Source of the DNA: Dehalococcoidales bacterium
GTDB lineage: Bacteria; Chloroflexota; Dehalococcoidia; Dehalococcoidales; GCA-2688105
DNA length: 23,244 nt
Direction: 5' to 3'
Assembly (NCBI GenBank): GCA_030640255.1
Contig: DAOWJS010000012.1
Coordinates: 1-23,244, forward strand
Shown: one piece after another, positions 7,265 through 15,177 of the stretch
How the letters are laid out: the number at the start of each line of letters is the position of its first letter
Numbering within the stretch: the stretch's first letter is position 1
Translations under genes and position numbers: made by a program
The notes under the pieces: generated by a model
What the model was told of the DNA's origin: nothing
Seen by the model: the letters and a program-made list of their open reading frames with translations, nothing else
Databases searched by the model: none

Positions 7265-7483
7265 TTACTTAAACCGATAGGTAATCCTACCTCGACTCAG
7301 GTCATAAGGGGAAAGCTCTATCAACACCCTGTCGCCAAGTAAGATTTTAATATAATGCTTTCTTATCTTACCCGAGATGTGTGCCAGCACCTTATACCCA
7401 TTAGGCAACTCGACACGAAACATTGCATTAGGCAGAGATTCCATTACTATCCCCTCAACCTCAATAGCCTCTTTCTTGCCCAT
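7265..7483 (-). CDS. infA: Translation initiation factor IF-1
   Basis: IF-1 is 72 residues, the exact family length. It is an S1/OB-fold protein occupying the 30S A site during initiation. Diagnostic segments are GIVMESLPNAMFRVELPNG, LAHISGKIRKHYIKIL and GDRVLIELSPYDLSRGRI. ATG follows AAAGGA by 4 nt. It lies 11 bp after map and before rpmJ, the arrangement found in many bacteria outside the Proteobacteria. Confidence 0.98.
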   Translation of the reverse strand: MGKKEAIEVEGIVMESLPNAMFRVELPNGYKVLAHISGKIRKHYIKILLGDRVLIELSPYDLSRGRITYRFK

Positions 7484-7494
7484 AAATCCTTTCT

Positions 7495-8241
7495 CTATAC
7501 CGCGGTAAGCACCTCAGGTGCAGCATCAGTAATGGCAATGGTGTGTTCAAAATGGGCTGAAAGTCCCCCGTCAGCGGTAACTACTGTCCAGTGGTCATCA
7601 CCAACCCGGGTACGCCAGTCACCAGCACACACCATAGGTTCAAGAGCCAGAGCCACACCTTTCTTCAACAGTGGTCCTGAACCAGGCAGACCAAAGTTAG
7701 GTATTTGAGGTTCTTCGTGCATCTCCCGCCCAATGCCATGTCCAGTATATTCACGGACTACTGAATAGCCCCGTGACTCGACATAATTCTGAATGGCGGC
7801 TGAAATATCGCCCAATCTTGCCCCAGGATAGGCGGCAGCGATGCCAGCGCCTAGGGCACCTTCAGCAGTTTCCATAAGCCGTCTCGCCTGTGGGCTAATC
7901 TTGCCCACACCTATGGTTAGCGCCGCGTCACCCTGGAAACCCATAAAAATTGCTCCCAGGTCAAGGGATACAATATCACCCTCGTCTAAAACCCTCTCCC
8001 CTGGAATCCCATGCACTATCTCGTCATTTACTGACACACAGAGATTAGCGGGGAAGCCGCGGTATCCCTTAAACGAAGGTTTAGCTCCCAGCCTGTCTAG
8101 TTCTCTAGCGGCGATAACATCTAACTCCTTGGTTTTCATCCCGGCTCTCACCTGACTCTTCAGCACCTCTAATACAGTGGCGACAATCCTGCCTGCTTGC
8201 CGCATAACTGCAATCTCTTGGTCGGACTTGATAATAATCAT
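7495..8241 (-). CDS. map: Methionine aminopeptidase, type I
   Basis: This enzyme removes the initiator methionine from new proteins. It is 248 residues in the pita-bread fold. All five metal ligands are seen: D94 (SLDLGA), D105 (FQGDAA), H168 (TGHGIG), E201 (ALEPMV) and E232 (HFEHTI). H77 of IVHGIPG is the conserved substrate-side histidine. There is no N-terminal zinc-finger extension. The ATG overlaps the adk stop by 4 nt (ATGA), which suggests coupling. Being next to infA and secY ties it to new-protein processing. Confidence 0.97.
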   Translation of the reverse strand: MIIIKSDQEIAVMRQAGRIVATVLEVLKSQVRAGMKTKELDVIAARELDRLGAKPSFKGYRGFPANLCVSVNDEIVHGIPGERVLDEGDIVSLDLGAIFMGFQGDAALTIGVGKISPQARRLMETAEGALGAGIAAAYPGARLGDISAAIQNYVESRGYSVVREYTGHGIGREMHEEPQIPNFGLPGSGPLLKKGVALALEPMVCAGDWRTRVGDDHWTVVTADGGLSAHFEHTIAITDAAPEVLTAV

Positions 8242-8903
8242 TCAGCTACAAACAATCCTCTACTAAGGGCGGTCATTATTCTCCTGCTCACCTCATCTAC
8301 ACTCCCCTCTCCGTCTATTTCTAATAGTTTACCCGCCTGGGTATAATAGTCAATAAGAGGGGCGGTCTGAGCAAAGTAGACCTGTAGCCGTTTTTTTACT
8401 GTTTCCACAGTATCATCAGGGCGTTGATACAGTTCACCACCACACTTGTCGCACTTGCCCCAAACCTTGGGAGGAGAACTTATGGCGTGATACGGTGTCT
8501 GGCAATTACGACAAATCCAGCGCCCACTGAGCCGATTCAACAGCTCCTCTTCAGAAACCTTAATATATACCACCTTATCTATACTCTTAGCTGGCTCGGC
8601 TAGAGCTTTATCTAATGCCTTAGCCTGCTGCAGATTCCGGGGAAAGCCGTCAAGAATTACCCCAGGTCCACATTCTGGAGCTGATATACGTTCTAGAACC
8701 ATGCTTGTCGTTATCTCGTCGGGAACCAGCATCCCCTTCTCCATATAAGACTTAACCTGTATGCCTAACTCTGTCCTTTGCTCTAATGCCTGCCGAAACA
8801 GGTCACCGGAAGCAATATGGACCAGATTCAGCTCTTGAGCTACATTGGCTGCCTGTGTTCCCTTACCGGCTCCGGGAGCTCCCAGGAAAATAATATACAT
8901 CAT
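8238..8903 (-). CDS. adk: Adenylate kinase (zinc-lid form)
   Basis: It catalyses ATP + AMP to 2 ADP in the cytoplasm. It is 221 residues. The P-loop GAPGAGKGT is at 8-16, the AMP site includes SGDLFR and LDGFPRN, and the LID has four cysteines (131, 134, 151, 154), the zinc-binding long form. Two ATGs lie together at 8903 and 8900; the first is used here. No clear Shine-Dalgarno is present in the 7 bp after the secY TAG, so coupling to secY is likely. It overlaps map by 4 nt. Confidence 0.97.
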   Translation of the reverse strand: MMYIIFLGAPGAGKGTQAANVAQELNLVHIASGDLFRQALEQRTELGIQVKSYMEKGMLVPDEITTSMVLERISAPECGPGVILDGFPRNLQQAKALDKALAEPAKSIDKVVYIKVSEEELLNRLSGRWICRNCQTPYHAISSPPKVWGKCDKCGGELYQRPDDTVETVKKRLQVYFAQTAPLIDYYTQAGKLLEIDGEGSVDEVSRRIMTALSRGLFVAE

Positions 8904-8910
8904 TTTTACG

Positions 8911-10194
8911 CTATTTGATAAAGCCTTCGTAGCGCCGTATTACCAGCTGTGCCTCTAGCTGCTTCATGGTATCCAGGACAACGCCAACCACAATAAGTAA
9001 ACCCATGCTGGATAGCTGTATCACCTGGACATTGGTAATCTCGCGGGCTAAGAAGGGCATTACCGCCACTGCGGCCAGGAAAAGAGCTCCTGCCCAGGTA
9101 ATCCGCTTAATAACTGCGTTAAGGTAATCAGCAGTATGTTTCCCGGGTCGAATCCCAGGGATAAATCCTCCCTGCCGCTGTAAGGTATTGGGTAAATCCT
9201 GCTGCTGGAAAATCACCATAGTATAGAAGAAGGCGAAGGCAATCACCAGCATAAAATAGAGACCCCAGTAAAATAATCCTATGGGCAATGGCGCGTTAGG
9301 ATTAAATAGGTTCACAATATAATTAGCCAGGTTAGGGTCAGCCCCGGCGGGACTGGCTAGATAGCTGGCTACTATGCCGGGGAAGATTACCAGCGACATA
9401 GCAAAGATAAGGGGTATCATCCCGGCCGTATTTACCCGCAGTGGGATATGGGTTGAACCTGATTGTTTATACATACGACCGCTGCGAAATATACTTCGCG
9501 CATATTGAACCGGAATGCGTCGGTGAGCTTCAGTAAAGATGACTATTACCGCGGTAGTGATTAGGGCGATAATAATATAAAAGGCTAAACCGCCCATTTG
9601 TCCCTTAGTCAGAAAACCGCGACCAATCATTTCCGGTAAGCCAGCGACAATGCCGCCAAAGATTATTATAGAGATACCATTACCAATACCGTGTTCGGTA
9701 ATAAGCTCGCCCAGCCAGACCAGGAACATGGTGCCGGCTATCATCGCCAAAACCATAGCTACCGTCGGCAGCGCAGCAGCGCTAGCGAGCGCAGGTGGGT
9801 CAGCGCGCTGGAGCAGGACCAGCTGCCCGTAACCGGCCAGACCGGCCATGGGCACCGTCAGCCAGTGAGTAATCAGGTTAATCTTATGCTTCCCCGCCTC
9901 TCCCTCCTGAGAGAGGGCTTGCAGTCGTGGGATAATAGGCACCATCAACTGCATAACAATTGACGCCGTTATGTAGGGATAAACCCCCATCGCCGCTATG
10001 CTAAAATACCTCATGGCACCGCCGCTGAACATATCCAGCATCCCCAGCATGGCGTTACTCTCAAATAGCTGCCGCAGAGCTTCAGGGTTCACCCCGGGAA
10101 GGGGGACATGAGCCACAAAGCGGAATATTATCAGGATGCCCAGGGTAAAGAGAATGCGGCGCCTTAAATCTGGTAAGCTGAAGGCGTCAATCAT
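8911..10194 (-). CDS. secY: Protein translocase subunit SecY
   Basis: SecY is the channel of the Sec translocon in the inner membrane. From MIDAFSLPDLRRR it has 427 residues and about ten hydrophobic segments. Recognisable parts are FRFVAHVPLPGVNPE, FSGGAMRYFSIAAMGVYPYI, the plug-side GLAGYGQ and the cytoplasmic loop HRRIPVQYA. The frame could extend to an ATG at 10269, but that would overlap rplO by 56 bp and add an Arg-rich stretch. The ATG at 10194, 19 bp after the rplO stop, fits better, although its Shine-Dalgarno (CAGG) is weak. It is followed by adk 7 bp downstream. Confidence 0.95.
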   Translation of the reverse strand: MIDAFSLPDLRRRILFTLGILIIFRFVAHVPLPGVNPEALRQLFESNAMLGMLDMFSGGAMRYFSIAAMGVYPYITASIVMQLMVPIIPRLQALSQEGEAGKHKINLITHWLTVPMAGLAGYGQLVLLQRADPPALASAAALPTVAMVLAMIAGTMFLVWLGELITEHGIGNGISIIIFGGIVAGLPEMIGRGFLTKGQMGGLAFYIIIALITTAVIVIFTEAHRRIPVQYARSIFRSGRMYKQSGSTHIPLRVNTAGMIPLIFAMSLVIFPGIVASYLASPAGADPNLANYIVNLFNPNAPLPIGLFYWGLYFMLVIAFAFFYTMVIFQQQDLPNTLQRQGGFIPGIRPGKHTADYLNAVIKRITWAGALFLAAVAVMPFLAREITNVQVIQLSSMGLLIVVGVVLDTMKQLEAQLVIRRYEGFIK

Positions 10195-10213
10195 TGCCTG
10201 AAAAAGTCGTGGC

Positions 10214-10678
10214 CTAGCTTGCCTTGGCCGCATGCCCAATCTCCTCCACTTTGCCTCCGGCTGCCTCAATCTTGGCTTTAGCCGTAGCCGAGAACTTGTT
10301 TGCCTTTACCAGAAGGGGATGATTAATATCACCCTCCCCCAGAATCTTAATCGGGTTTCGTAGCGATTTCACCAGCCCGGCGGCGGCTAATCTTTGTGGC
10401 GTTACCTCGCTCCCGGACTCAAAGATATTAAGCTTGTTTATATTAACCGCGCTATACTCTACCCTGAAGATGTTGACAAAGCCGCGCTTTTTGGGCAGGC
10501 GCTGGATTAAAGGCATCTGCCCACCTTCAAAGCCGCGGGTCATCTTATAACCGGAACGAGACTTCTGCCCTTTACAGCCCCGCCCGGAGTAGGTGCCGTG
10601 TCCACTGCCATTCCCCCGCCCTACCCGCTTTCTTTTCTGCTTAGAGCCAGGAGCTGGGGAGAGTTTATCCTGTCTCAC
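10214..10678 (-). CDS. rplO: 50S ribosomal protein L15
   Basis: L15 is 154 residues. The N-terminal extension has KRKRVGRGNGSGHGTYSGRG and QKSRSGY, then GFEGGQMPLIQRLPKRGF-like sequence (actual PKKRGF). It is a late-assembly 23S binder. Start is GTG at 10678, overlapping the rpmD TGA in GTGA, with AGGAAAG upstream. An in-frame ATG is not available before the conserved start. Standard position before secY. Confidence 0.97.
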   Translation of the reverse strand: MRQDKLSPAPGSKQKRKRVGRGNGSGHGTYSGRGCKGQKSRSGYKMTRGFEGGQMPLIQRLPKKRGFVNIFRVEYSAVNINKLNIFESGSEVTPQRLAAAGLVKSLRNPIKILGEGDINHPLLVKANKFSATAKAKIEAAGGKVEEIGHAAKAS

Positions 10679-10860
10679 GAGCTTTCCTCCTCCACCTTAA
10701 CTAGATGTTTTACCTTATTAATCATACCTAAAATTGAGGCGCAGTCACTATGAATAACGCTCTGATTCAGTCGACGGAGACCGAGAGCTTTTAAGGTTCT
10801 CTTCTGAACCTCAGCATAGCCAATACCACTTTTAACCCAGGTGATACGCAGATTAGCCAC
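10675..10860 (-). CDS. rpmD: 50S ribosomal protein L30
   Basis: L30 is 61 residues, normal bacterial length. It shows LRITWVKSGIGYAEVQKRTL, then LGLRRLNQSVIH and the IKVKHLV-like end (MINKVKHLVKV). It starts with GTG at 10860, inside the last codons of rpsE (8-nt overlap), and its TGA overlaps the rplO GTG by 4 nt. Both overlaps suggest coupled translation of S5, L30 and L15. Confidence 0.96.
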   Translation of the reverse strand: MANLRITWVKSGIGYAEVQKRTLKALGLRRLNQSVIHSDCASILGMINKVKHLVKVEEESS

Positions 10861-11377
10861 CAGTTACCGCCTCCTCAACTTTAGGTATTGACTTGCGTCT
10901 GGCTAACACCTCTTTTGGGTCCTTAAGCTGACTAAGGGCAAGCATCGTTGCCTTAGCTACATTAGTACGATTAGAGCTACCCAACGATTTAGTCAGAATA
11001 TCCTTAATTCCGGCTACCTCAAGCACAGCCCGGATACTGCCACCGGCAATAATACCGGTACCTAGTGCTGCTGGTTTTAGCAAGACCTCGGCGGCTCCCG
11101 ATTTAACCCTTATTTCGTAGGGGATAGTCGTCCCAGCTAAGGGGACTTTAATCAAATTCTTCTTAGCGATAGCGCTAGCCTTGTTAATTGCCGATGGCAC
11201 CTCCTTAGCCTTACCAATCCCGATGCCTACATGCCCATTGCCATCCCCGGTGGCTACCAAGGCGCTGAAACTGAGGCGTTTGCCCTCCTTCACCACCTTA
11301 ACCACACGATTAATATAGATCAGCTTGTCACTCAGTGTTAGTTCGGTTGGGTCTATTTTGCTTATTGGTGCCTTCAC
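10853..11377 (-). CDS. rpsE: 30S ribosomal protein S5
   Basis: S5 is 174 residues. The N-terminal double-stranded RNA-binding domain has GKRLSFSALVATGDGNGHVG and IGIGKAKEVPSAI. The C-terminal domain has GTGIIAGGSIRAVLEVAG and the SLGSSNRTNV signature. It sits near the decoding site and affects fidelity. Start is GTG at 11377; AGGA lies very close (2 nt) and GGGGGA lies 13 nt away, so initiation is not textbook. It is 19 bp after rplR. Confidence 0.97.
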   Translation of the reverse strand: MKAPISKIDPTELTLSDKLIYINRVVKVVKEGKRLSFSALVATGDGNGHVGIGIGKAKEVPSAINKASAIAKKNLIKVPLAGTTIPYEIRVKSGAAEVLLKPAALGTGIIAGGSIRAVLEVAGIKDILTKSLGSSNRTNVAKATMLALSQLKDPKEVLARRKSIPKVEEAVTGG

Positions 11378-11396
11378 TATCCTAAAACCATCCCCC

Positions 11397-11762
11397 TTAA
11401 AATTTCAATCCTTCCTGCCGAGCTGCCTCAGCTAAAGCTTTAACCCGGCCGTGATATTTGTATCCACCACGGTCAAAGACCACCTGTTTTATCCCTTCGC
11501 TCAAGGCTCGCTTAGCGACCAGAGAGCCGACGAGTTCAGCCTGGCTTGTCCCTTTTTTGCCTACTGCCTCACCTTTTATCTCCGGGTCAAGGGTTGAGGC
11601 TGAGGTTAGGGTATGCTCTCGTGAATCATCAATAATCTGAGCGTAAATATGGTTCAAGCTACGGAAGACACACAAACGGGGTCTGACGGTGGTGCCTTCC
11701 ACCTCGGCTCTGAGTCGAGTGTGTCTTCGATAGCGTGCTACCCTTGGATTATCTTTTCCCAT
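11397..11762 (-). CDS. rplR: 50S ribosomal protein L18
   Basis: L18 is 121 residues and binds 5S rRNA. Seen are RYRRHTRLRAEVEGT, RPRLCVFRSLNHIYAQIIDD, VAKRALSEGIKQVVFDRGGY and KALAEAARQEGLKF. ATG start, 9 bp after rplF, where AGGTAAGAG serves as Shine-Dalgarno. Standard spc-operon position. Confidence 0.97.
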   Translation of the reverse strand: MGKDNPRVARYRRHTRLRAEVEGTTVRPRLCVFRSLNHIYAQIIDDSREHTLTSASTLDPEIKGEAVGKKGTSQAELVGSLVAKRALSEGIKQVVFDRGGYKYHGRVKALAEAARQEGLKF

Positions 11763-11771
11763 TATTGGCTC

Positions 11772-12317
11772 TTACCTGATAGCTTTACCCGCCTTGCCGG
11801 CTTTAAGGTGAACTATTTCCCCGGCGTATCTAATGCCCTTACCTTTATAAGCATCCGGGGGACGAATAGCCCGAATTTTAGCCGCCATGTCGCCAACCAC
11901 TTCCTTGTCAATCCCGCTGACCTTAATCCGATTGGCTCCCTCAACGGCTAGAGACACGCCGGGTAATGGCGATACCTCCACCAGATGTGAATATCCGACA
12001 CGAATTTCCAGTTTATCCCCCTTTTTTTCGGCTCGATAACCCACCCCTACTATTTCAAGGGTTTTCTCAAAGCCATTGGCTACCCCTTCCACCATGTTAG
12101 CCAAAAGGCTCCGCGTCAGTCCATGCCGGGAACGGTGCTCCTTACTGTCACTAGGTCGCTCAACTATCAAGTTATTATCCTGCAGGGTGATGGACATATC
12201 AGGGTTGAAACGACGACGAAGCTCCCCTTTGGGTCCGGTTACCGTGACCTCATCGTTTTTAATATTCACCACCACGCCCTGGGGCATAGTTATGGGCATT
12301 CGTCCCACTCTAGACAT
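11772..12317 (-). CDS. rplF: 50S ribosomal protein L6
   Basis: L6 is 181 residues from MSRVGRMPI, with two similar alpha/beta domains. Seen are VTVTGPKGEL, the VGVGYRAEKKG start of domain 2, and PPDAYKGKGIRYAGE near the end. It binds 23S rRNA near the sarcin-ricin loop. A GTG at 12326 would add three residues, but ATG 12317 has GGGGTGAGG upstream and matches the family start. It is 21 bp after rpsH. Confidence 0.96.
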   Translation of the reverse strand: MSRVGRMPITMPQGVVVNIKNDEVTVTGPKGELRRRFNPDMSITLQDNNLIVERPSDSKEHRSRHGLTRSLLANMVEGVANGFEKTLEIVGVGYRAEKKGDKLEIRVGYSHLVEVSPLPGVSLAVEGANRIKVSGIDKEVVGDMAAKIRAIRPPDAYKGKGIRYAGEIVHLKAGKAGKAIR

Positions 12318-12338
12318 ACTCCTCACCCCTAGATTTAG

Positions 12339-12737
12339 TTACCACACGTAGCATAAGAGTTCACCGCCAATCCCCTGACGCCAGGCTTGTTGCCCGGTCA
12401 TCAAACCCTGGGCTGTAGAGATGATAGCGATACCCAGACCACCGTAAACACGGGAGATTTCTTTCCGTTGAACATATGCCCTTAGCCCAGGCCTACTTAC
12501 TCGCTCCAGTCCGGAAAGGATTGGCTGATTTTTATCGTCATATTTGAGATAAATCTTAATCACCCGGTGAGGCTTATCTTTAAGCACCTCGTAGTCATTA
12601 ATGAAGCCCTCGTTTTTAAGGATTCTAGTAATAGCCAGCTTCAGTTTTGAGGCTGGTATCGGTACCGAATCATGCCTCACCATAATGGCGTTGCGTATTC
12701 GGGTTAGCATATCGGCTATTGGATCTGAGATAGTCAC
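12339..12737 (-). CDS. rpsH: 30S ribosomal protein S8
   Basis: S8 is 132 residues and binds helix 21 of 16S rRNA. It begins with DPIADMLTRIRNA, has VPIPASKLKLAI, and ends with GGLGIAIISTAQGLMT and GGELLCYVW. It starts with GTG at 12737 behind AGGGGGTAAGG. S8 is the classical spc-operon repressor; no target structure can be recognised here. It is 38 bp after rpsN. Confidence 0.97.
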   Translation of the reverse strand: MTISDPIADMLTRIRNAIMVRHDSVPIPASKLKLAITRILKNEGFINDYEVLKDKPHRVIKIYLKYDDKNQPILSGLERVSRPGLRAYVQRKEISRVYGGLGIAIISTAQGLMTGQQAWRQGIGGELLCYVW

Positions 12738-12775
12738 CCTTACCCCCTAGTTCATACTCATTCTATAATATTTAG

Positions 12776-12961
12776 TTACCAGCTTGATTTCCTCACCCCG
12801 GGAATCTGACCAGCCAGGGCCAGTTTCCGAAAACAAATGCGACACAAGCCGAACCGGCGCATATAAGCACGGGGTCGACCACATAGTTGACACCGATTAT
12901 GCTGCTGCACTCTATATTTGGCAGGACGCTGCGACTTTGCGATTTTTGAACTTTTAGCCAT
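12776..12961 (-). CDS. rpsN: 30S ribosomal protein S14, type Z
   Basis: This is the short zinc-binding S14, 61 residues. The ligands C24, C27, C40 and C43 lie in CQLCGRP and CRICFRKL, and the end GQIPGVRKSSW is canonical. It lies in the 30S head near the A site. ATG start; 12 bp after rplE and before rpsH, as in Gram-positives and Chloroflexota. No second, zinc-free S14 is visible in this window. Confidence 0.97.
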   Translation of the reverse strand: MAKSSKIAKSQRPAKYRVQQHNRCQLCGRPRAYMRRFGLCRICFRKLALAGQIPGVRKSSW

Positions 12962-12973
12962 TCCTACTCCCGT

Positions 12974-13516
12974 TTAATCCTTAACCAAAGGCATGCCTAA
13001 TAACTCCAGCAGGTGCCTGCCTTCCTCATCGGTTCTGGCGGTAGTGATAATTGATACTTCCAACCCCCGTACCTTGTCTATCTTATCATAATCTATTTCA
13101 GGAAAGACGATTTGCTCCTTGAGCCCCAAGCTGTAGTTGCCCCGGCCATCAAAGGAGTTTCGGGGAACCCCTTGAAACTCACGTATCCGGGGCAAGACAG
13201 CATTTACCAACTTGTCAAAAAAGTCATACATGCGCTCCCCTCGCAGGGTTACCTTTAGCCCGATAGGCATCCCCGTCCTCAACTTGAAGGAAGCAATAGA
13301 CCTCTTGGCGCGGGTGGTTACCGGGTGCTGCCCTGAAATAGCCGCTAGGTCACTTTCAGCCGCTTCCAGAGCCTTAGCATTCTGAATCGCCTCTCCCAAA
13401 CCAATACTAAGCACCATCTTATCTAGACGCGGTACCTGCATTATATTTTTATATCCGTAAAGCTTCATTAGGCTGGGGATAACCTCTTTTTTATACCTTT
13501 CCCTGAGTCGTGACAT
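12974..13516 (-). CDS. rplE: 50S ribosomal protein L5
   Basis: L5 is 180 residues and binds 5S rRNA and P-site tRNA. Seen are RYKKEVIPSLM, PRLDKMVLSIGLGEA, RGERMYDFFDKLVN, PRNSFDGRGNYSLGLKEQ and IITTARTDEEGRHLL. Its ATG abuts the rplX TAA with no gap, so the two are almost certainly coupled. Standard order L24-L5-S14. Confidence 0.97.
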   Translation of the reverse strand: MSRLRERYKKEVIPSLMKLYGYKNIMQVPRLDKMVLSIGLGEAIQNAKALEAAESDLAAISGQHPVTTRAKRSIASFKLRTGMPIGLKVTLRGERMYDFFDKLVNAVLPRIREFQGVPRNSFDGRGNYSLGLKEQIVFPEIDYDKIDKVRGLEVSIITTARTDEEGRHLLELLGMPLVKD

Positions 13517-13828
13517 TTAATCAATCACCTCATGGCAAGAGCGACAAACACGAACCTTCCTACCGTCGTCTAAGAAGCGGAAGCCGATACGGGTAGGATG
13601 ATTGCACTTACTGCACAGTAGCATAACATCCGACACATGAATTGGTGCCTCTCGTTCTATTATGCCGGCTTGCCTGACTTCCCTCCTTGCCCTGATATGT
13701 TTTTTAATAAAGTTGACACCATCGACCAATAGCCGTTCCTGCTTAGGGTAAGCAAAGCGCACCTTGCCCTTTTTGCCCTTATCCTTACCGGCGATAACGA
13801 GCACGGTATCATTCTTTCTAATCTTCAT
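13517..13828 (-). CDS. rplX: 50S ribosomal protein L24
   Basis: L24 is 103 residues. The KOW motif (VLVIAGKDKGKKGKV) comes first, then GVNFIKKHI. The C-terminal half holds a zinc-ribbon-like Cys pair set: C72 and C75 (CSKC), C95 and C98 (CRSC). It initiates 50S assembly near the tunnel exit. ATG start, 12 bp after rplN. Confidence 0.97.
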   Translation of the reverse strand: MKIRKNDTVLVIAGKDKGKKGKVRFAYPKQERLLVDGVNFIKKHIRARREVRQAGIIEREAPIHVSDVMLLCSKCNHPTRIGFRFLDDGRKVRVCRSCHEVID

Positions 13829-13840
13829 CGCTCACTTTCC

Positions 13841-14209
13841 TCACAAAACTTCGGGTGCCAGCGATATAATCTTGGTAAAATTTTTCTCTCTCAGCTCCCT
13901 GGCTACTGGTCCAAATATTCGAGTTCCTTTAGGATTATTCTTATCGGTTAGAATCACCGCTGCATTGTCATCAAACCTGATGTAAGAGCCATCGGGACGC
14001 CGATATGGCTGAGCGGAGCGAACGATAACCGCCCTGACCACATCCCCCTTCTTCACTATTGCCGCTGGGGTTGCCCGTTTTATCGACGCCACGATAATAT
14101 CACCTACTCGAGCATATTTCTTCCTGGTGCCGCCCAACACGCTAATACACATAAGCTGGCGGGCACCGGTATTATCTGCCGCCTTGAGTCTGGTATAAGG
14201 TTGAATCAT
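13841..14209 (-). CDS. rplN: 50S ribosomal protein L14
   Basis: L14 is 122 residues, the exact usual length. It begins MIQPYTRLKAADNTGARQLM and has GDIIVASIKRATP, VRAVIVR, and the KGTRIFGPVARELRE signature. It forms an intersubunit bridge and is a target of the silencing factor RsfS. ATG start, 23 bp after rpsQ. Confidence 0.98.
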   Translation of the reverse strand: MIQPYTRLKAADNTGARQLMCISVLGGTRKKYARVGDIIVASIKRATPAAIVKKGDVVRAVIVRSAQPYRRPDGSYIRFDDNAAVILTDKNNPKGTRIFGPVARELREKNFTKIISLAPEVL

Positions 14210-14232
14210 ATCACTCTATCCCCAAAATAATT

Positions 14233-14514
14233 TCAGGTTATTTCCTCAGGTTGAACCTCTACTACCTCTCCCTTGGTCAGTATCTCAGCTACCCGCCACC
14301 GCTTCTGCCTGGAGAGGGGACGGGTTTCTACAATCCTCACCGTATCTCCTAACCCACACTCATTATTTTCATCATGAGCTTTATACTTAACCACTCTCCT
14401 GATGGTCTTTTTATATAGCGGATGGCGCTTGATGGTTTCTACAGCTACCACTGCTGTCTTATCCATCTTATTACTCACCACCCGGCCAAATCTGGTTTTG
14501 CGTTTCTTTTCCAT
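14233..14514 (-). CDS. rpsQ: 30S ribosomal protein S17
   Basis: S17 is 93 residues with an OB fold. Seen are the KTRFGRVVSNKMDKTAVVAV start, KRHPLYKKTIRR, KYKAHDE and GDTVRIVETRPLSRQKRWRV. It is a primary 16S binder. ATG start, 11 bp after rpmC. The C-terminus is a little longer than in E. coli. Confidence 0.97.
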   Translation of the reverse strand: MEKKRKTRFGRVVSNKMDKTAVVAVETIKRHPLYKKTIRRVVKYKAHDENNECGLGDTVRIVETRPLSRQKRWRVAEILTKGEVVEVQPEEIT

Positions 14515-14525
14515 AGACTTAATGC

Positions 14526-14723
14526 CTACCTTATTTCTAGCTCCTTCTCTCTGAGTATGGTCTTCAGTCGGGCAATCTTCTTTTTAACCCTCGGAATTTC
14601 GCGGTGGTTCACTAACTGCCTAGTAGCCAAGCGAAAGCGAAGGTCAAAAAGCTCCCGGTGGGCTGCCTCCAGTTGCTTTTCCAATTCCTTGGGACTGAGA
14701 GCTCGAATTTCTTCAGCCTTCAA
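14526..14723 (-). CDS. rpmC: 50S ribosomal protein L29
   Basis: L29 is a two-helix coiled-coil protein at the tunnel exit, 65 residues from the chosen start. Its start reads KAEEIRALSPKELEKQL after the initiator, then LFDLRFRLATRQLVNHREI and an Arg/Lys-rich second helix. TTG at 14723 is chosen: AAGGAG lies 10 nt before it and the family begins at this Lys-Ala-Glu-Glu. A GTG at 14753 would add ten residues. The gene starts inside the end of rplP (11-nt overlap), so its Shine-Dalgarno is coding sequence for L16. Confidence 0.94.
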   Translation of the reverse strand: MKAEEIRALSPKELEKQLEAAHRELFDLRFRLATRQLVNHREIPRVKKKIARLKTILREKELEIR

Positions 14724-15177
14724 CTTGTGCCAGCTCCTTACTCTTTGACTCACTGCCGGGGGCTACATAGGTTTCCCGTAGCACAAACTTGGTGCTTATA
14801 GGGAGCTTGTATGAAGCCAGACGGATAGCTCCTCTAGCTGCTTCTTCGCCAACACCCCCCATTTCAAATAGGATTCTCCCCGGTTTAACCACGGCTACCC
14901 AATGGTCTGGGGAACCTTTACCCCCACCCATACGAGTCTCTGCTGCCTTCTTGGTAACCGGTTTATCCGGGAAAACACGTATCCAAATCTTCCCCCCACG
15001 CCGGATATAGTGGGTAATAGCCCGCCGTGCCGCCTCAATTTGCCGACTGGTAACCCAGGCAGACTCTAGTGCCTGCAAACCAAAATCGCCAAAAACGATT
15101 CTATTCCCCGTCTGGGCTTTACCCCGGCGGTGTCCTTTATGACTCTTGCGGTATTTCACCCGCTTGGGTTGTAGCAT
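14713..15177 (-). CDS. rplP: 50S ribosomal protein L16
   Basis: L16 is 154 residues, somewhat over the usual 137-145 because of a Ser/Glu/Lys C-terminal tail. It shows MLQPKRVKYRKSHKG, RRGGKIWIRVFPDKP, TRMGGGKGSPDHWVAVVKPG and GRILFEMGG. It supports A-site tRNA binding. ATG at 15177 follows GAGGAGAAGG directly, and this site lies inside the fourth long repeat of the S3 tail, so rplP overlaps rpsC by 41 nt. Confidence 0.97.
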   Translation of the reverse strand: MLQPKRVKYRKSHKGHRRGKAQTGNRIVFGDFGLQALESAWVTSRQIEAARRAITHYIRRGGKIWIRVFPDKPVTKKAAETRMGGGKGSPDHWVAVVKPGRILFEMGGVGEEAARGAIRLASYKLPISTKFVLRETYVAPGSESKSKELAQVEG